A DNA stretch of 64,000 nucleotides from Geothrix sp. 21YS21S-2 (GTDB lineage: Bacteria > Acidobacteriota > Holophagae > Holophagales > Holophagaceae). The stretch covers positions 1,832,001-1,896,000 of the forward strand of contig NZ_CP132910.1 of assembly GCF_030846775.1 (NCBI RefSeq), read 5' to 3'. This document shows positions 54,846 through 63,897 of the stretch, piece after piece. The position numbers were made by a program, and so were the translations under genes. The first letter of the stretch is position 1. Every line of letters starts with the position of its first letter. The notes below the pieces were generated by a model. It was not told the DNA's origin and searched no databases. It saw only the letters and a program-made list of their open reading frames with translations.

Positions 54846-55982
54846 TCAATCGTTCACATACGCTACGGCCGGATAGCTTACGAAGTGGTAGAGGTTCGCC
54901 GGCGCCGTCGCTCCCATGCCCAGGGCCTTCACGGGCAGCTCGGGCGCGTCCACCGAGGCGCCGAAGGCGACGGGCATCCCCGCGGGGACCCCGAGGCCCA
55001 GCCCGCAGGACGCGGCCTCCAGGGCCATCAGCCCGAACGGCACCGAGAACCGCCCGCACCAGGGCATCCGGTAGGTGTCGGGACGGGCCGGGTCCACCAT
55101 CGCCTCGAAGAAATCCCGGGCCTTGGCGGCGCTGACGGGCCCCGCCAGGGGGCCCCGCAGGAGCTGCCGGTCGCGGTCCATGGCCTTCTGGAAGGGGCCG
55201 GCGCCGCCCTCGCCGTAGGGGGTGTAGCGGAAGTCGGCGCCGTAGTGGATGCCGTCCGAGGAGATGACGACGGCCACATCCCTGCCCAGGATCCAGCCGC
55301 GCTTTTTCATGCCCGCGGCCAGGGCCCGCCCGAATTCGCCGGCCATGGCCTCCAGCCGCCCGAAGGAGGCCGAGGGAAGGATCACGGGAAGGATCTCCAC
55401 GGCGGGGTCCTGGTGCCTGAGCCAGTAGGCGATGGCTTCCAGGGAGTGCTCGCTGTCGGACCAGGCGGCGTCCCGCGCGACGTCGCCGGGGGGGAGGGCC
55501 GCCACCACCTCGTCCCGCAGGGGGGACACGCGGATCTCCCCGTCGGGGGAACGCCAGGCCCGGTAGGGGTCGATGGCCATGACGTCCGTAGCGCCGTAGC
55601 GCCGGTACTTGTGGAACACGCCGACCAGCACCACGGTGCGGGCCTTCACCAGCGGCAGGACTTCCCGGTAGACCCGGCCCGCGTACAGGTAGTCGTCGTG
55701 AGGGCAGATGACCCCCGCCACGCCGGGGGCGGGCCTGGGGCCCAGGAGCTCGGGCGCCGGAGGGGTGGCCGAAAGCTCCCACACCTTGGCCATCTGGTCG
55801 GCCCGGGAGGCGAAGCCCACGGCATCCTGCTGGCCGCGCAGGTCTCCGGAGGAGGGGATGCCCATGGCCCTGCGGGTCTCCGCCAGGGTGGGCGGGGCCG
55901 CGGGAGCCGCCGGGGTCGGTGCCGCCTGGGCCGAAAGGACCGCGGCGGCGAAGGCCGCGCAGAGCGTCTGGGAGGTTCGCAT
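54846..55982 (-). CDS. Exported MEMO1-family (AmmeMemoRadiSam protein B-like) protein
   Basis: 378 residues. A Sec signal peptide (AAFAAAVLSAQAA) and Ala/Pro stretch are followed by a MEMO domain (about 75-340). It shows the expected elements PHDDYLYAGRVY, VGVFHKYRRYGATDV, the SDSEHSLEAIAYWL His and SSDGIHYGADF. Cytoplasmic MEMO proteins usually occur with AMMECR1 and a radical SAM gene; neither is here, and export is unusual. It lies 15 bases downstream of the molybdenum hydroxylase genes on the same strand, so it may be part of that operon. Confidence 0.8.
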   Translation of the reverse strand: MRTSQTLCAAFAAAVLSAQAAPTPAAPAAPPTLAETRRAMGIPSSGDLRGQQDAVGFASRADQMAKVWELSATPPAPELLGPRPAPGVAGVICPHDDYLYAGRVYREVLPLVKARTVVLVGVFHKYRRYGATDVMAIDPYRAWRSPDGEIRVSPLRDEVVAALPPGDVARDAAWSDSEHSLEAIAYWLRHQDPAVEILPVILPSASFGRLEAMAGEFGRALAAGMKKRGWILGRDVAVVISSDGIHYGADFRYTPYGEGGAGPFQKAMDRDRQLLRGPLAGPVSAAKARDFFEAMVDPARPDTYRMPWCGRFSVPFGLMALEAASCGLGLGVPAGMPVAFGASVDAPELPVKALGMGATAPANLYHFVSYPAVAYVND

Positions 55983-55997
55983 GGGGTTTCTCCGGAC

Positions 55998-58088
55998 CTA
56001 TCCTAGCGCCTTCCTCACCCGCTCCGGGGTCATGGGCAGCTGCCGGAGGCGAACGCCGGTGGCGTCGTGGACGGCGTTGGCGATGAGCGCGCCCATGACG
56101 ATGATGGCCGGCTCGCCCCCGCCCTGGGCGACCAGCCGCGGGTTGGGGATGAGCACCGTCTCCACGGGGGGCACGTCGGAGAAGCGGGGCACGTGGTAGG
56201 TGTCGAGGTTCACGTCCAGCACCTCCCCGTTGCGGAAACGCACCTCCTCGTGGAGGGCGTAGCCCAGGCCCATGGTCACGCAGCCCTCCACCTGCTGGCG
56301 CGCCCCGGTGGGGTTCACCACCACGCCCATGTCCTGGGCCACGGTCACCCGCCTGACGGTCACGGCCCCGGTCTTCCGGTCCACGGCCACCTCGGCCATG
56401 GCGGCCACCACGGTGTTGCGGTGGATGGCGCAGGCCACGCCGAAGCCCCGGCCGCTCGGGGCGGGGGCCGTCTTCCAGCCGAAGGCCTCCGCGGCCGCCT
56501 TGAGGGCGGCGGCGATGCGCGGGTCCTTGATGTGCCTCAGCCGGAACTCCACCGGATCGGCCTTGGCCAGGGCGGCCAGGGCGTCCATGTGGGACTCCCG
56601 GGCGAAGACGTTGGTGTTGGAGGCGGGCGCGCGCCAGGCCCCGACGGCGAAGGGGTGGAGCCCCGCGGGGTTGCCCCCGTACCAGCTGCCCGCGGCGCGG
56701 ATCCGCTGGTGGGGGATGTCATAGAAGGTGGGGGATTCCCCGTCCCCGGCGCCGACGACGAGGTGGTCCCAGAAGGGGATGCGCCCGGCCTTGTCCAGGC
56801 CGGAACGCACCGTCACCACGGCGGCGGGGCGGAAGGTGTCCAGGAAGAACTCCTCCCTGCGGTCCCAGGCCACCTGCACGGGGCAGCCCGCGGCCCGGGC
56901 CAGGCGCGCGGCCTCCACGGCCTGGGGGCCCTCGGTCTTGCCGCCGAAGCCGCCGCCCACGAAGGGGGCGGCGATGTGCACGTCCCGGGCCGCCAGGCCC
57001 AGGGCCTGGGCCACCTGCGACTTCACGATGAAGGGGGCCTGGGTCGAGGCCCACACCGTCAGGCGGCCCCCCTCCCACTTCGCCACGGCGGCATGGGGCT
57101 CGATGGCCGCGTGGGCGCCGTAGGCGTGGCGGTAGACGGCCTCGAGCTTCCGGGTCGCGGCGGCCTCCCCGGCCTCCAGGGAGCCCTTGGCGCCCACGCC
57201 CTTGGGGGCCGGCGCGGCCTTGGACAGATGGTCGTAGATGTTGGCGTCGTCCAGGGTGGAGGGCGAGGGAAGGTACCTCGCCTTCACGAGGGCAAGGGCC
57301 TCCCGGGCCAGGTCGGGGTGGGCGTGGAGCACCGCCACCAGGTCCCCGTCCCGGATCACCCGGACTCCGGGCAGCCTTTCGGCCGCGGAGGTGTCCGCCG
57401 AGGCCAGCTTCGCTCCGTGCGCGGGAGGCCGGAGGACGCAGGCGTGGAGCATTCCCGGCAGCGCGAAGTCCGCGGCGTACTTGGCCGCGCCCGTCACCTT
57501 CCGGAGACCGTCGAGGCGCTTTGCGTCCTTGCCCACGACCTTGAACGCGGAGGCCGGCTTGACCGGGGCGCCCTGCACGTGGCGCTCGATCTTCCTGCCC
57601 TCCACCAGCTGGCCGTACGTGGCCTTCCGGGAGGGGTAGCCCGCCACCGACACCACGCCGTCCTCCACATGAAGCCGCTCCGCGGGTTCGCCCAGGCGCT
57701 CCGAGGCCAGCTGCACCAGCACGGCCCGGGCCTCGGCCGCCGCCGCGCGCAGCACGGGCCCGAACTGCCAGATGCTCAGCGATCCGAAGGTCCCGATGTC
57801 CCAGGGGCAGAGGTCCGTGTCGCCCATGGTCATGTCCACGCGGTCCACGGGAACGTCCAGCTCCTCCGCGGCCAGCTGGGCCAGGCTGGTCATGTTGCCC
57901 TGCCCCATCTCGACCTTGCCCACGAAGCAGCCCACGCGCCCGTCCGGGCCGATCCTGAGGTAGGCGTTGAAGTCGGCGGGATAGCCCGGGAGCTTGGCGG
58001 GGATCTTCTCCGGCTCCTGGCCGAAGACCGGGAACGACACGAAGATCCCGGCGGCCCCCGCCGTCCTGAGGAAGTCCCGGCGCTTCAT
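55998..58088 (-). CDS. Molybdopterin-binding large subunit of an Ior/aldehyde-oxidase type hydroxylase
   Basis: 696 residues. A twin-arginine leader (MKRRDFLRTAGAAG) predicts folded export. The molybdenum-binding architecture is clear: GKVEMGQGNMTSLAQL near residue 58, APFVGGGFGGKTEG near residue 370, and the catalytic Glu region QGGGEPAIIVMGA near residue 655. It resembles isoquinoline 1-oxidoreductase/aldehyde dehydrogenase beta subunits, which pair with a small Fe-S subunit and lack an FAD subunit, passing electrons to a cytochrome. No cytochrome gene is adjacent. The substrate is unknown. It overlaps the Fe-S subunit gene by four bases. Confidence 0.9.
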   Translation of the reverse strand: MKRRDFLRTAGAAGIFVSFPVFGQEPEKIPAKLPGYPADFNAYLRIGPDGRVGCFVGKVEMGQGNMTSLAQLAAEELDVPVDRVDMTMGDTDLCPWDIGTFGSLSIWQFGPVLRAAAAEARAVLVQLASERLGEPAERLHVEDGVVSVAGYPSRKATYGQLVEGRKIERHVQGAPVKPASAFKVVGKDAKRLDGLRKVTGAAKYAADFALPGMLHACVLRPPAHGAKLASADTSAAERLPGVRVIRDGDLVAVLHAHPDLAREALALVKARYLPSPSTLDDANIYDHLSKAAPAPKGVGAKGSLEAGEAAATRKLEAVYRHAYGAHAAIEPHAAVAKWEGGRLTVWASTQAPFIVKSQVAQALGLAARDVHIAAPFVGGGFGGKTEGPQAVEAARLARAAGCPVQVAWDRREEFFLDTFRPAAVVTVRSGLDKAGRIPFWDHLVVGAGDGESPTFYDIPHQRIRAAGSWYGGNPAGLHPFAVGAWRAPASNTNVFARESHMDALAALAKADPVEFRLRHIKDPRIAAALKAAAEAFGWKTAPAPSGRGFGVACAIHRNTVVAAMAEVAVDRKTGAVTVRRVTVAQDMGVVVNPTGARQQVEGCVTMGLGYALHEEVRFRNGEVLDVNLDTYHVPRFSDVPPVETVLIPNPRLVAQGGGEPAIIVMGALIANAVHDATGVRLRQLPMTPERVRKALG

Positions 58089-58549
58089 CGCGCACCTCCC
58101 TTCGCGGCGTCCTGGACGGCGTCCAGGATCCTCCCGTGGGTCCCGCAGCGGCACAGGTTGCCCTCCATGGCCTGGGCGATCTGTTCGCGGGTCGGCCTGG
58201 GGTTCTTCCGGAGCAGGGCGCAGGCGTTGAGGATCATGCCAGGGGTGCAGAACCCGCACTGGAAGGCGGTGTGGGCCAGGAAGGCCTCCTGCACGGCGTG
58301 GAGGGCGCCGGAGCGCTCCAGGCCCTCGATGGTGGTCACCTCCCTGCCCGCCACGGCCTCCAGGGGCGTGGAGCAGGACCGCGCCGCCTCGCCGTCCACC
58401 AGCACCGTGCACGCGCCGCAGATGCCCGCGCCGCAGCCCACCTTGGTCCCGGTGAGCCCCAGGTCGCCGCGCAGCACGTAGGCCAGCATCCGGGATCCGG
58501 CGGCGTCCACGGAGACCTTCTTTCCGTTGAGATTGAATGAGATCGGCAT
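58085..58549 (-). CDS. 2Fe-2S small subunit of the molybdenum hydroxylase
   Basis: 154 residues. The plant-type 2Fe-2S cluster uses CGAGICGACTVLVDG (about residues 39-53) plus a later Cys; the second, all-helical cluster uses CGFCTPGM and CRCGTHG. It matches the IorA/CoxS small subunits. It has no leader of its own and is presumably exported together with the Tat-bearing large subunit. First gene of this operon, divergent from the 58624 gene. Confidence 0.93.
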   Translation of the reverse strand: MPISFNLNGKKVSVDAAGSRMLAYVLRGDLGLTGTKVGCGAGICGACTVLVDGEAARSCSTPLEAVAGREVTTIEGLERSGALHAVQEAFLAHTAFQCGFCTPGMILNACALLRKNPRPTREQIAQAMEGNLCRCGTHGRILDAVQDAAKGGAR

Positions 58550-58623
58550 GGGACCTCCGCAACCCCATTATCCTCCCGGCGCAAGGCGTGTATGGTGGAA
58601 AGCTGACCACCGGAGGCCCACCC

Positions 58624-59106
58624 GTGAAAGCCCTGCCTTTCCTCCTCGCCCTCCCCCTCGCGGCCCAGGCCCCCCTGGGCCACTGGACCCTGGCCAGCGC
58701 CCCGGACGTCCCCGCCGTCATCGAGGCCGCCACCGCCCCCATGAACTTCGTGACCCGGCCCATCGCCAGGTCCCGCCTCAAGAAGACCAACCCCGTCTAC
58801 CAGGCCATCCGCCTCGAGCGCACCCCCGGGGAGTTCGTCATCACCTACGACGTGCGCGCCCCCCAGCGCATGCCCGCCAACGGCGCCGCGGTGCCCTGGA
58901 AGCGCGAGGACGGCGACGAGTTCCTCATTTCCGCCCGCGCCGACAAGGACGATCTGGTGCAGAGGTACAAGGCCGAGGACGGGGAGCGCACCAACGTCTT
59001 CCACCTGGACCCCGCCACCCACGCGATGACGGTGACGGTCACGGTGACCAGCGCCAAGCTGCCCAAGCCCGTGGTTTACGCCCTCACCTACAAGGCGGCG
59101 CCGTAG
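58624..59106 (+). CDS. Small exported protein, family unknown
   Basis: 160 residues with a signal peptide (ALPFLLALPLAAQAP). The mature part looks like a small beta-rich domain (LERTPGEFVITYDVRAPQ; HAMTVTVTVTSAKLPKP). I do not recognise the family. GTG 58624 has GGAGG seven bases upstream. It directly precedes the ABC transporter genes (one base between stop and start), so it is likely a periplasmic partner or cargo-related factor of that exporter. Confidence 0.68.
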   Translation: MKALPFLLALPLAAQAPLGHWTLASAPDVPAVIEAATAPMNFVTRPIARSRLKKTNPVYQAIRLERTPGEFVITYDVRAPQRMPANGAAVPWKREDGDEFLISARADKDDLVQRYKAEDGERTNVFHLDPATHAMTVTVTVTSAKLPKPVVYALTYKAAP

Positions 59107-59107
59107 G

Positions 59108-59776
59108 ATGCCGCTCCTGGAGGCCGTGGGGGTCGGCAAGCGGTACGACGCGCGCTGGGTGCTCAAGGACCTGGACCTGGCCGTGGAGAAGGGTGAGCGC
59201 GTGGCCCTGCTGGGCCCCTCCGGCTGCGGCAAGACCACCCTCCTGAACCTCCTGGGCGGCCTGGACCGCCCCGACGAGGGCCGCACCCTCTTCCGGGGCG
59301 AGGACCTCGCCGCTGCCGCCCCGGCGCGGCTGGCGCGGCTCCGCCGGGAGTGCCTGGGCACGGTCTTCCAGTTCTTCCACCTGGTGCCCACCCTCACGGC
59401 CCGGGAGAACGTCGAACTGCCCCTCCAGCTCCTGGGCTGGGCCCGGCCCGCCCTGGAGGCCCGCGTGGCCGAACTCATGGAGGCCGTGGGCCTGGGGGAC
59501 CGGGCCTCGGCCTGGCCCCGGGAGATGTCGGGCGGGGAGATGCAGCGGGTGGCCGTGGCCCGGGCCCTGGCCGCGAGGCCCGCGCTCCTGCTGGCCGACG
59601 AACCCACCGGAAACCTGGACAGCGCCAGCGGGGAACGGGTGCTGGACCTCCTGGCGGCGCTGACGGAGCGGGAGGGGGCGGCCCTGGTCATGGTGACCCA
59701 CTCCGACGCCGCGGCCTCCATGTGCCACCGCGTCGTCCGCATGAAGGACGGCCGCATCGTGGACCCCGCGACGTGA
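59108..59776 (+). CDS. ABC transporter ATP-binding protein (LolD/AttF-like)
   Basis: 222 residues. Walker A GPSGCGKTTLLN, the Q-loop in TVFQFFHLVPTLT, signature MSGGEMQRVAVARAL and Walker B LLLADEPTGNLDS are all intact, as in the MacB/LolD group that drives FtsX-like permeases. It overlaps the permease gene by four bases (GTGA). With the downstream lipocalin-like gene the set matches the AttEFGH layout known from gammaproteobacteria. Confidence 0.93.
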   Translation: MPLLEAVGVGKRYDARWVLKDLDLAVEKGERVALLGPSGCGKTTLLNLLGGLDRPDEGRTLFRGEDLAAAAPARLARLRRECLGTVFQFFHLVPTLTARENVELPLQLLGWARPALEARVAELMEAVGLGDRASAWPREMSGGEMQRVAVARALAARPALLLADEPTGNLDSASGERVLDLLAALTEREGAALVMVTHSDAAASMCHRVVRMKDGRIVDPAT

Positions 59777-62268
59777 ACGGCCTCCACGCCCGCCTCGTGT
59801 GGCGCCCCCTGCGCCTGGAGGCGGGCCGGGCCTTCCTGGCCGTGCTGGCCGTGTCGCTGGGGGTCTCGGTGTTCCTGGCCATCCGCCTCGCCAACCGCGC
59901 CGCGGTGGCCAGCTTCGAAGGCTTCGCCCAGGGCGTGGGCACCGGCGCCGAATGGACCGTGAAGGCCCCCTTCGGGCCCCTGGCCGAGAACGACCTGAGG
60001 CGCCTGGAGTCCCTGCGGAGCGACCTGTGGATCCGGCCGGTGCTGGAGGGGAGCTTCTGCCGCACCGGGCCAGGCGGCGTGGAGACCTTCCAGATACTTG
60101 CCACGGATCTGGTGGGCCTGGGCGGCGGAGGCGCGGGGGGCGACGGCGGCCTCCTGGATCCCGCGTCGGTGCTGGTGTCGGCGGCCCTGGGCCCGGAGAA
60201 GACGCTGGAGGGGTTCGTGGACGGGCGGGCCGTGACGCTGCGCGTGGCGGGGCGGATTCCCGAAGTGCCGGAGCGGCCCCCGGTGCAGCGCAACCTGCTG
60301 GTGATGGACCTGCCCGCCGCCCAGGCCCTCCTGCATAGGCCGGGCCAACTGGACCGCCTGGACCTGGGCCTCCTCCCGGGGCGGCGCGCCACCGCCGAAC
60401 GCATCGCCGCGGCCCTGCCCCCGGGCTGGGCCCTGGAGGCCGCGGAGCAGCGCGCCAGCAGTGCCCGGGCCATGAGCGGGGTCTTCCGCCTGAACCTCAC
60501 GGTGCTCTCCCTCATCGCCCTGGCGGTGGGGGCCTACCTGCTCTTCCAGGCTTTCGACGCCACGGTCAACCGCCGCCGGGAGACCTGGGCCCTCCTCCAG
60601 GCCCTGGGCTGCCCCCGGGGGCGCATCCTGGGGTTCGTACTGGCGGAGGCGGCCATCCTGGGCGGCCTGGGCAGCCTCCTGGGCATCGGCCTGGGCTGGG
60701 CCGGGGCCCAGGGGGCGGTGCGGTTCGTGGCGCGGACCATGGAGGCGCTGTACGGCGCCGCCTCGGCCCGCTCCGCGGCCCTGGGCGCGCCTGAAGCGGC
60801 GGCGGCCTTCGTGCTGGGGACGCTCACCTGCCTCCTGGCGGCGTGGGTCCCGGCGCGCCGCGCCGCGGCCACGCCGCCGGTGCAGCTCCTGGCGCGCGGG
60901 GCTGGCGCCCGTCCCATGCGCTGGAAGCCCCTCGCCCTGGCGGGCTTCTGCATCCTGGGCGCAGGCCTCGCCGTGGCCTTCCTGCCGAGGCTGGCCCAGG
61001 GCACCCTCTGGCACGCCTACCTGGGCTCGGCCCTGGTGCTCTTCGGCGGAAGCCTCGCGGCCGTGGCCCTGCTGCCCCTCATCGGCCTTCCGGGGCGCGC
61101 CACCCGCTCCTGGGGCCTGCGCCTTGCCCTGCGGCCCCTGGGCAACCCCACCGGCCGCCACGGGTTCGCCGCGGCGGCCCTCGCCGTGGCCGTGGGCATG
61201 ACCGTGGGCATGGGGGTGATGGTGCGCAGCTTCGAGGCCACCGTGGAGGGGTGGATCGGCGACAGCCTCCGGGCCGACATCTATGTGGCGCCCCTGGGCT
61301 CCGGCGGCGCCGGCTCGCGCCACCGCATCCCCCCGGAGGAGGCCGCCGCCCTCCAGGCCGATCCCGGCGTCGCGGCCGTCGACCGCTACCAGGCCGTGCC
61401 CTTCACGTTCCGGGGCCAGATCACCAGCCTGGCCACGGGCGACTTCCAGGTGCTGGGCACCCGGGGCCGCCTGCCCATGATCCAGGGCGGGACCAGCGCC
61501 GAGGTGCTCTCCCGCATCCACCGCGACGGCCTTGGCGACCCCGGGGCCGTGGTCAGCGAGACGTTCTCGCGCCGCTTCGGGGTGCGGGTGGGGGACGTGC
61601 TGCAGCTCGCCCCCGGGCGCGCCGCGACGCTGCGCGGCGTCTACGGCGACTACGGCAACGAGCGGGGCAGCCTCATCCTGGACCGCCCCGTCTTCCTGGC
61701 CTGGGTGGGCGACGACAGGGCCGCGAGCCTGGCGCTGTACCTGCGGCCGGGGGTGCCGGCGGAGGACGCCGCGCGGCGCCTGGCGGCGGCGCACCCGGGC
61801 CTCCTGATCCGCTCCAACCTCGCCCTGCGCACCCAGGTGGAGCGCATCTTCCACCAGACCTTCGCCATCACGTACGCCCTGGAGGTGATCGGACTCGCGG
61901 TGGCCCTGGCGGGCCTGATGCAGTCCCTGGCCGGCCTGGCCCTGGCGCGGAGGGGCGACATCTGGACCCTGCGGGCCCTGGGCGGCGGGGATGCCGCCAT
62001 CACCCTGGTGCTGCTGGGGGAGGGCTGCGGGGTGGCACTGGCGGGGTGCCTGGGCGGCCTGGGCCTGGGGCTCCTCCTGTCCCGGATCCTGGTGCAGGTG
62101 CTCAACCCCCAGGCCTTCGGCTGGACCCTGGCGTACCACCTGCCCTGGGGCTTCCTGGGCGGGCTCTCGGGCCTCTGCCTCCTCTTCGCGGGCGCCCTGC
62201 TGATGCCGGTGGCGCGCTGGGCCGCGAGGCTTCCCGCCGACCGCCAGGCCGAGGAGGGCGCCTCGTGA
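59773..62268 (+). CDS. FtsX-type ABC transporter permease (AttG-like)
   Basis: 831 residues. An N-terminal helix (AFLAVLAVSLGVSVFLAIRL) and periplasmic domain are followed by a first FtsX block of helices (about 240-375), then a second helix, periplasmic domain and FtsX block (about 395-825). The two halves are related, the double-FtsX arrangement of large MacB-type permeases. These work by extracting or moving lipids or lipoproteins rather than importing solutes. It is coupled by GTGA overlaps to both neighbours. Confidence 0.9.
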   Translation: MNGLHARLVWRPLRLEAGRAFLAVLAVSLGVSVFLAIRLANRAAVASFEGFAQGVGTGAEWTVKAPFGPLAENDLRRLESLRSDLWIRPVLEGSFCRTGPGGVETFQILATDLVGLGGGGAGGDGGLLDPASVLVSAALGPEKTLEGFVDGRAVTLRVAGRIPEVPERPPVQRNLLVMDLPAAQALLHRPGQLDRLDLGLLPGRRATAERIAAALPPGWALEAAEQRASSARAMSGVFRLNLTVLSLIALAVGAYLLFQAFDATVNRRRETWALLQALGCPRGRILGFVLAEAAILGGLGSLLGIGLGWAGAQGAVRFVARTMEALYGAASARSAALGAPEAAAAFVLGTLTCLLAAWVPARRAAATPPVQLLARGAGARPMRWKPLALAGFCILGAGLAVAFLPRLAQGTLWHAYLGSALVLFGGSLAAVALLPLIGLPGRATRSWGLRLALRPLGNPTGRHGFAAAALAVAVGMTVGMGVMVRSFEATVEGWIGDSLRADIYVAPLGSGGAGSRHRIPPEEAAALQADPGVAAVDRYQAVPFTFRGQITSLATGDFQVLGTRGRLPMIQGGTSAEVLSRIHRDGLGDPGAVVSETFSRRFGVRVGDVLQLAPGRAATLRGVYGDYGNERGSLILDRPVFLAWVGDDRAASLALYLRPGVPAEDAARRLAAAHPGLLIRSNLALRTQVERIFHQTFAITYALEVIGLAVALAGLMQSLAGLALARRGDIWTLRALGGGDAAITLVLLGEGCGVALAGCLGGLGLGLLLSRILVQVLNPQAFGWTLAYHLPWGFLGGLSGLCLLFAGALLMPVARWAARLPADRQAEEGAS

Positions 62269-63317
62269 AACTGGCAGCCCTGCTCCTCGCTTCCATTCTC
62301 GCCGCCCAGCCCTTCCAGCCGGCCCGCCCCGGCCGCGTCTTCCAGTTCCCCCGGGACCACGGCTCCCACCCGGCCTTCGCCACCGAGTGGTGGTACTTCA
62401 CGGGCCACCTTTGGAGCGCCGACGGCGCCAGGCGCTACGGCTACCAGCTCACCTTCTTCCGGGAGGCCCTGCCCGCGGGCTCCTGGCGGGGCAGCGCGGC
62501 CTGGCGCACGGACCAGATCCATCTGGCCCACGCCGCGCTCACCGACGTGGGCAGGGGCACCTTCCGCTTCGACGAGCGCCTGAACCGCGAGGGCATCCCC
62601 GCCTCCGCGGCCGCGGGCCGCCTGGACCTGCGCAACGCGTCGTGGACGGCGCGCATGGAGGGGACCGCCATCCGCCTCGCCTTCTCCGTGGGGGACGCGG
62701 ACCTGGAGCTGGACCTGGAGGCCCCGGAGGCCCCGGTGGTCTTCGGCGAGAACGGCATCGTGCGCAAGGGGGACGATCCCGCGGCGGCCAGCCACTACGT
62801 CACCTTCCCGCGCCTGGCGACCCGGGGCAGCCTCAAGGGCCCCGTGGCCGAGACCCTCCACGGGGTCTCCTGGATGGACCACGAGTTCAGCTCCAGCCAG
62901 CTCTCCCGCGGCCAGGTGGGCTGGGACTGGGCCGGGATCCAGCTGCGGGACGGCCGCAGCCTCATGATGTACCGCCTGCGCCGCGCCGACGGGTCCCAGG
63001 ATCCCTGGTCCCTGGTGTCGGAAGTGGACGCCGCGGGCCGGATCAGGCGCGCCACCCGGAGCTTCCGCCTCCAGGGCGGCGCCTGGAGGAGCCCCGGATC
63101 CGGCGCGGAGTATCCGCTCCCCCTGCGCCTGGAGGCCTTCGGCGAGACCTGGACCCTGGCGCCCCTGGTGCCCGCCCAGGAGCTCCGCACGCGCCAGGGC
63201 CCGCGGATCACCTACTGGGAAGGGGCCTGCCGGGTGCTGGACGCCCAGGGCCGGGAGGCCGGCGACGCCTACGTGGAACTTACCGGATACGCCCATTCCA
63301 TGGCGGGCCGATTCTAG
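62265..63317 (+). CDS. AttH/CrtC-like lipocalin-domain protein
   Basis: 350 residues with a signal peptide (AALLLASILAAQ). The body opens with FQFPRDHGSHPAFATEWWYF, the hallmark of the AttH/carotenoid 1,2-hydratase (CrtC) family, and has SWMDHEFSSSQL near residue 202. Two lipocalin-like barrels are expected. Despite the CrtC name, no carotenoid genes are nearby. Paired with the FtsX exporter it more likely binds a hydrophobic ligand outside the cell membrane. GTG 62265 overlaps the permease stop. Confidence 0.88.
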   Translation: MKLAALLLASILAAQPFQPARPGRVFQFPRDHGSHPAFATEWWYFTGHLWSADGARRYGYQLTFFREALPAGSWRGSAAWRTDQIHLAHAALTDVGRGTFRFDERLNREGIPASAAAGRLDLRNASWTARMEGTAIRLAFSVGDADLELDLEAPEAPVVFGENGIVRKGDDPAAASHYVTFPRLATRGSLKGPVAETLHGVSWMDHEFSSSQLSRGQVGWDWAGIQLRDGRSLMMYRLRRADGSQDPWSLVSEVDAAGRIRRATRSFRLQGGAWRSPGSGAEYPLPLRLEAFGETWTLAPLVPAQELRTRQGPRITYWEGACRVLDAQGREAGDAYVELTGYAHSMAGRF

Positions 63318-63348
63318 TCACAATCTCGGGTGTCCCCGGGAGGTTGCC

Positions 63349-63897
63349 GTGAAGATCGCGATCATGGGCGGAAGTCTCCGGAAGGGATCCCTCAACCTCA
63401 GGCTCCTGGGCCACATCGCCCGCAGCATCATGGCCCTGGGGCCCAAGGTGCGCATCGCCTCCGGCCACGAATTGCGCATCCCCCTCTATGACGCCGACGC
63501 CCCTCCCCCTCACGAGGCCGTGGCCCTGCACAACCTGCTGACGGATTCCCAGGCCCTGGTCATCGTCTCGCCCGAATACAACGCGGGCATCCCGGCCCAT
63601 CTCAAGAACGCCGTGGACTGGGTCTCCACCATGACCCCCACCCCGTTCCGCGGCCTTCCGGTGCTCCTGGCGTCGGCCTCCCCCGGCGCCTTCGGCGGAG
63701 CCCGGGCGCAGATGCAGTGGCGCGCCACCCTGGCCAACCTGGGCGCCATCGCCCTGCCGGGGGGGATCACGGTGCCGCTGGCCGACCGGAACCTGGACGC
63801 GGACGGCGTGCCGCTGGATCCCAGGACGGCGGCCGAGGTCCAGAAGGCCCTGGCGGCGTTCCTGGATCTTACCGGGAAGCTTGCTGCGAGGCCCTGA
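63349..63897 (+). CDS. NADPH-dependent FMN reductase (ChrR/YieF-like)
   Basis: 182 residues, flavodoxin fold. The FMN phosphate loop is GGSLRKGSLN near residue 7 and the SPEYNAGIPAHLKNAVDWVS motif (about 82-101) is the family signature. These enzymes reduce quinones, chromate or azo compounds with NAD(P)H. GTG 63349 follows GGGAGG. Its end overlaps the convergent SGNH hydrolase gene by 29 bases. Confidence 0.92.
   Translation: MKIAIMGGSLRKGSLNLRLLGHIARSIMALGPKVRIASGHELRIPLYDADAPPPHEAVALHNLLTDSQALVIVSPEYNAGIPAHLKNAVDWVSTMTPTPFRGLPVLLASASPGAFGGARAQMQWRATLANLGAIALPGGITVPLADRNLDADGVPLDPRTAAEVQKALAAFLDLTGKLAARP

Noticed and set aside
58336-62139. A very long open frame (over 1200 codons) antisense to the ABC transporter genes
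   Set aside because: GC-rich third positions keep antisense frames open. The sense strand encodes clear ABC motifs in coupled genes, and the antisense product is a low-complexity Gly/Ala/Arg/His string.
62265-63317. Carotenoid biosynthesis role for the CrtC-like protein
   Set aside because: No other carotenoid genes are present, and the ABC/FtsX neighbours fit the AttEFGH-type arrangement better.
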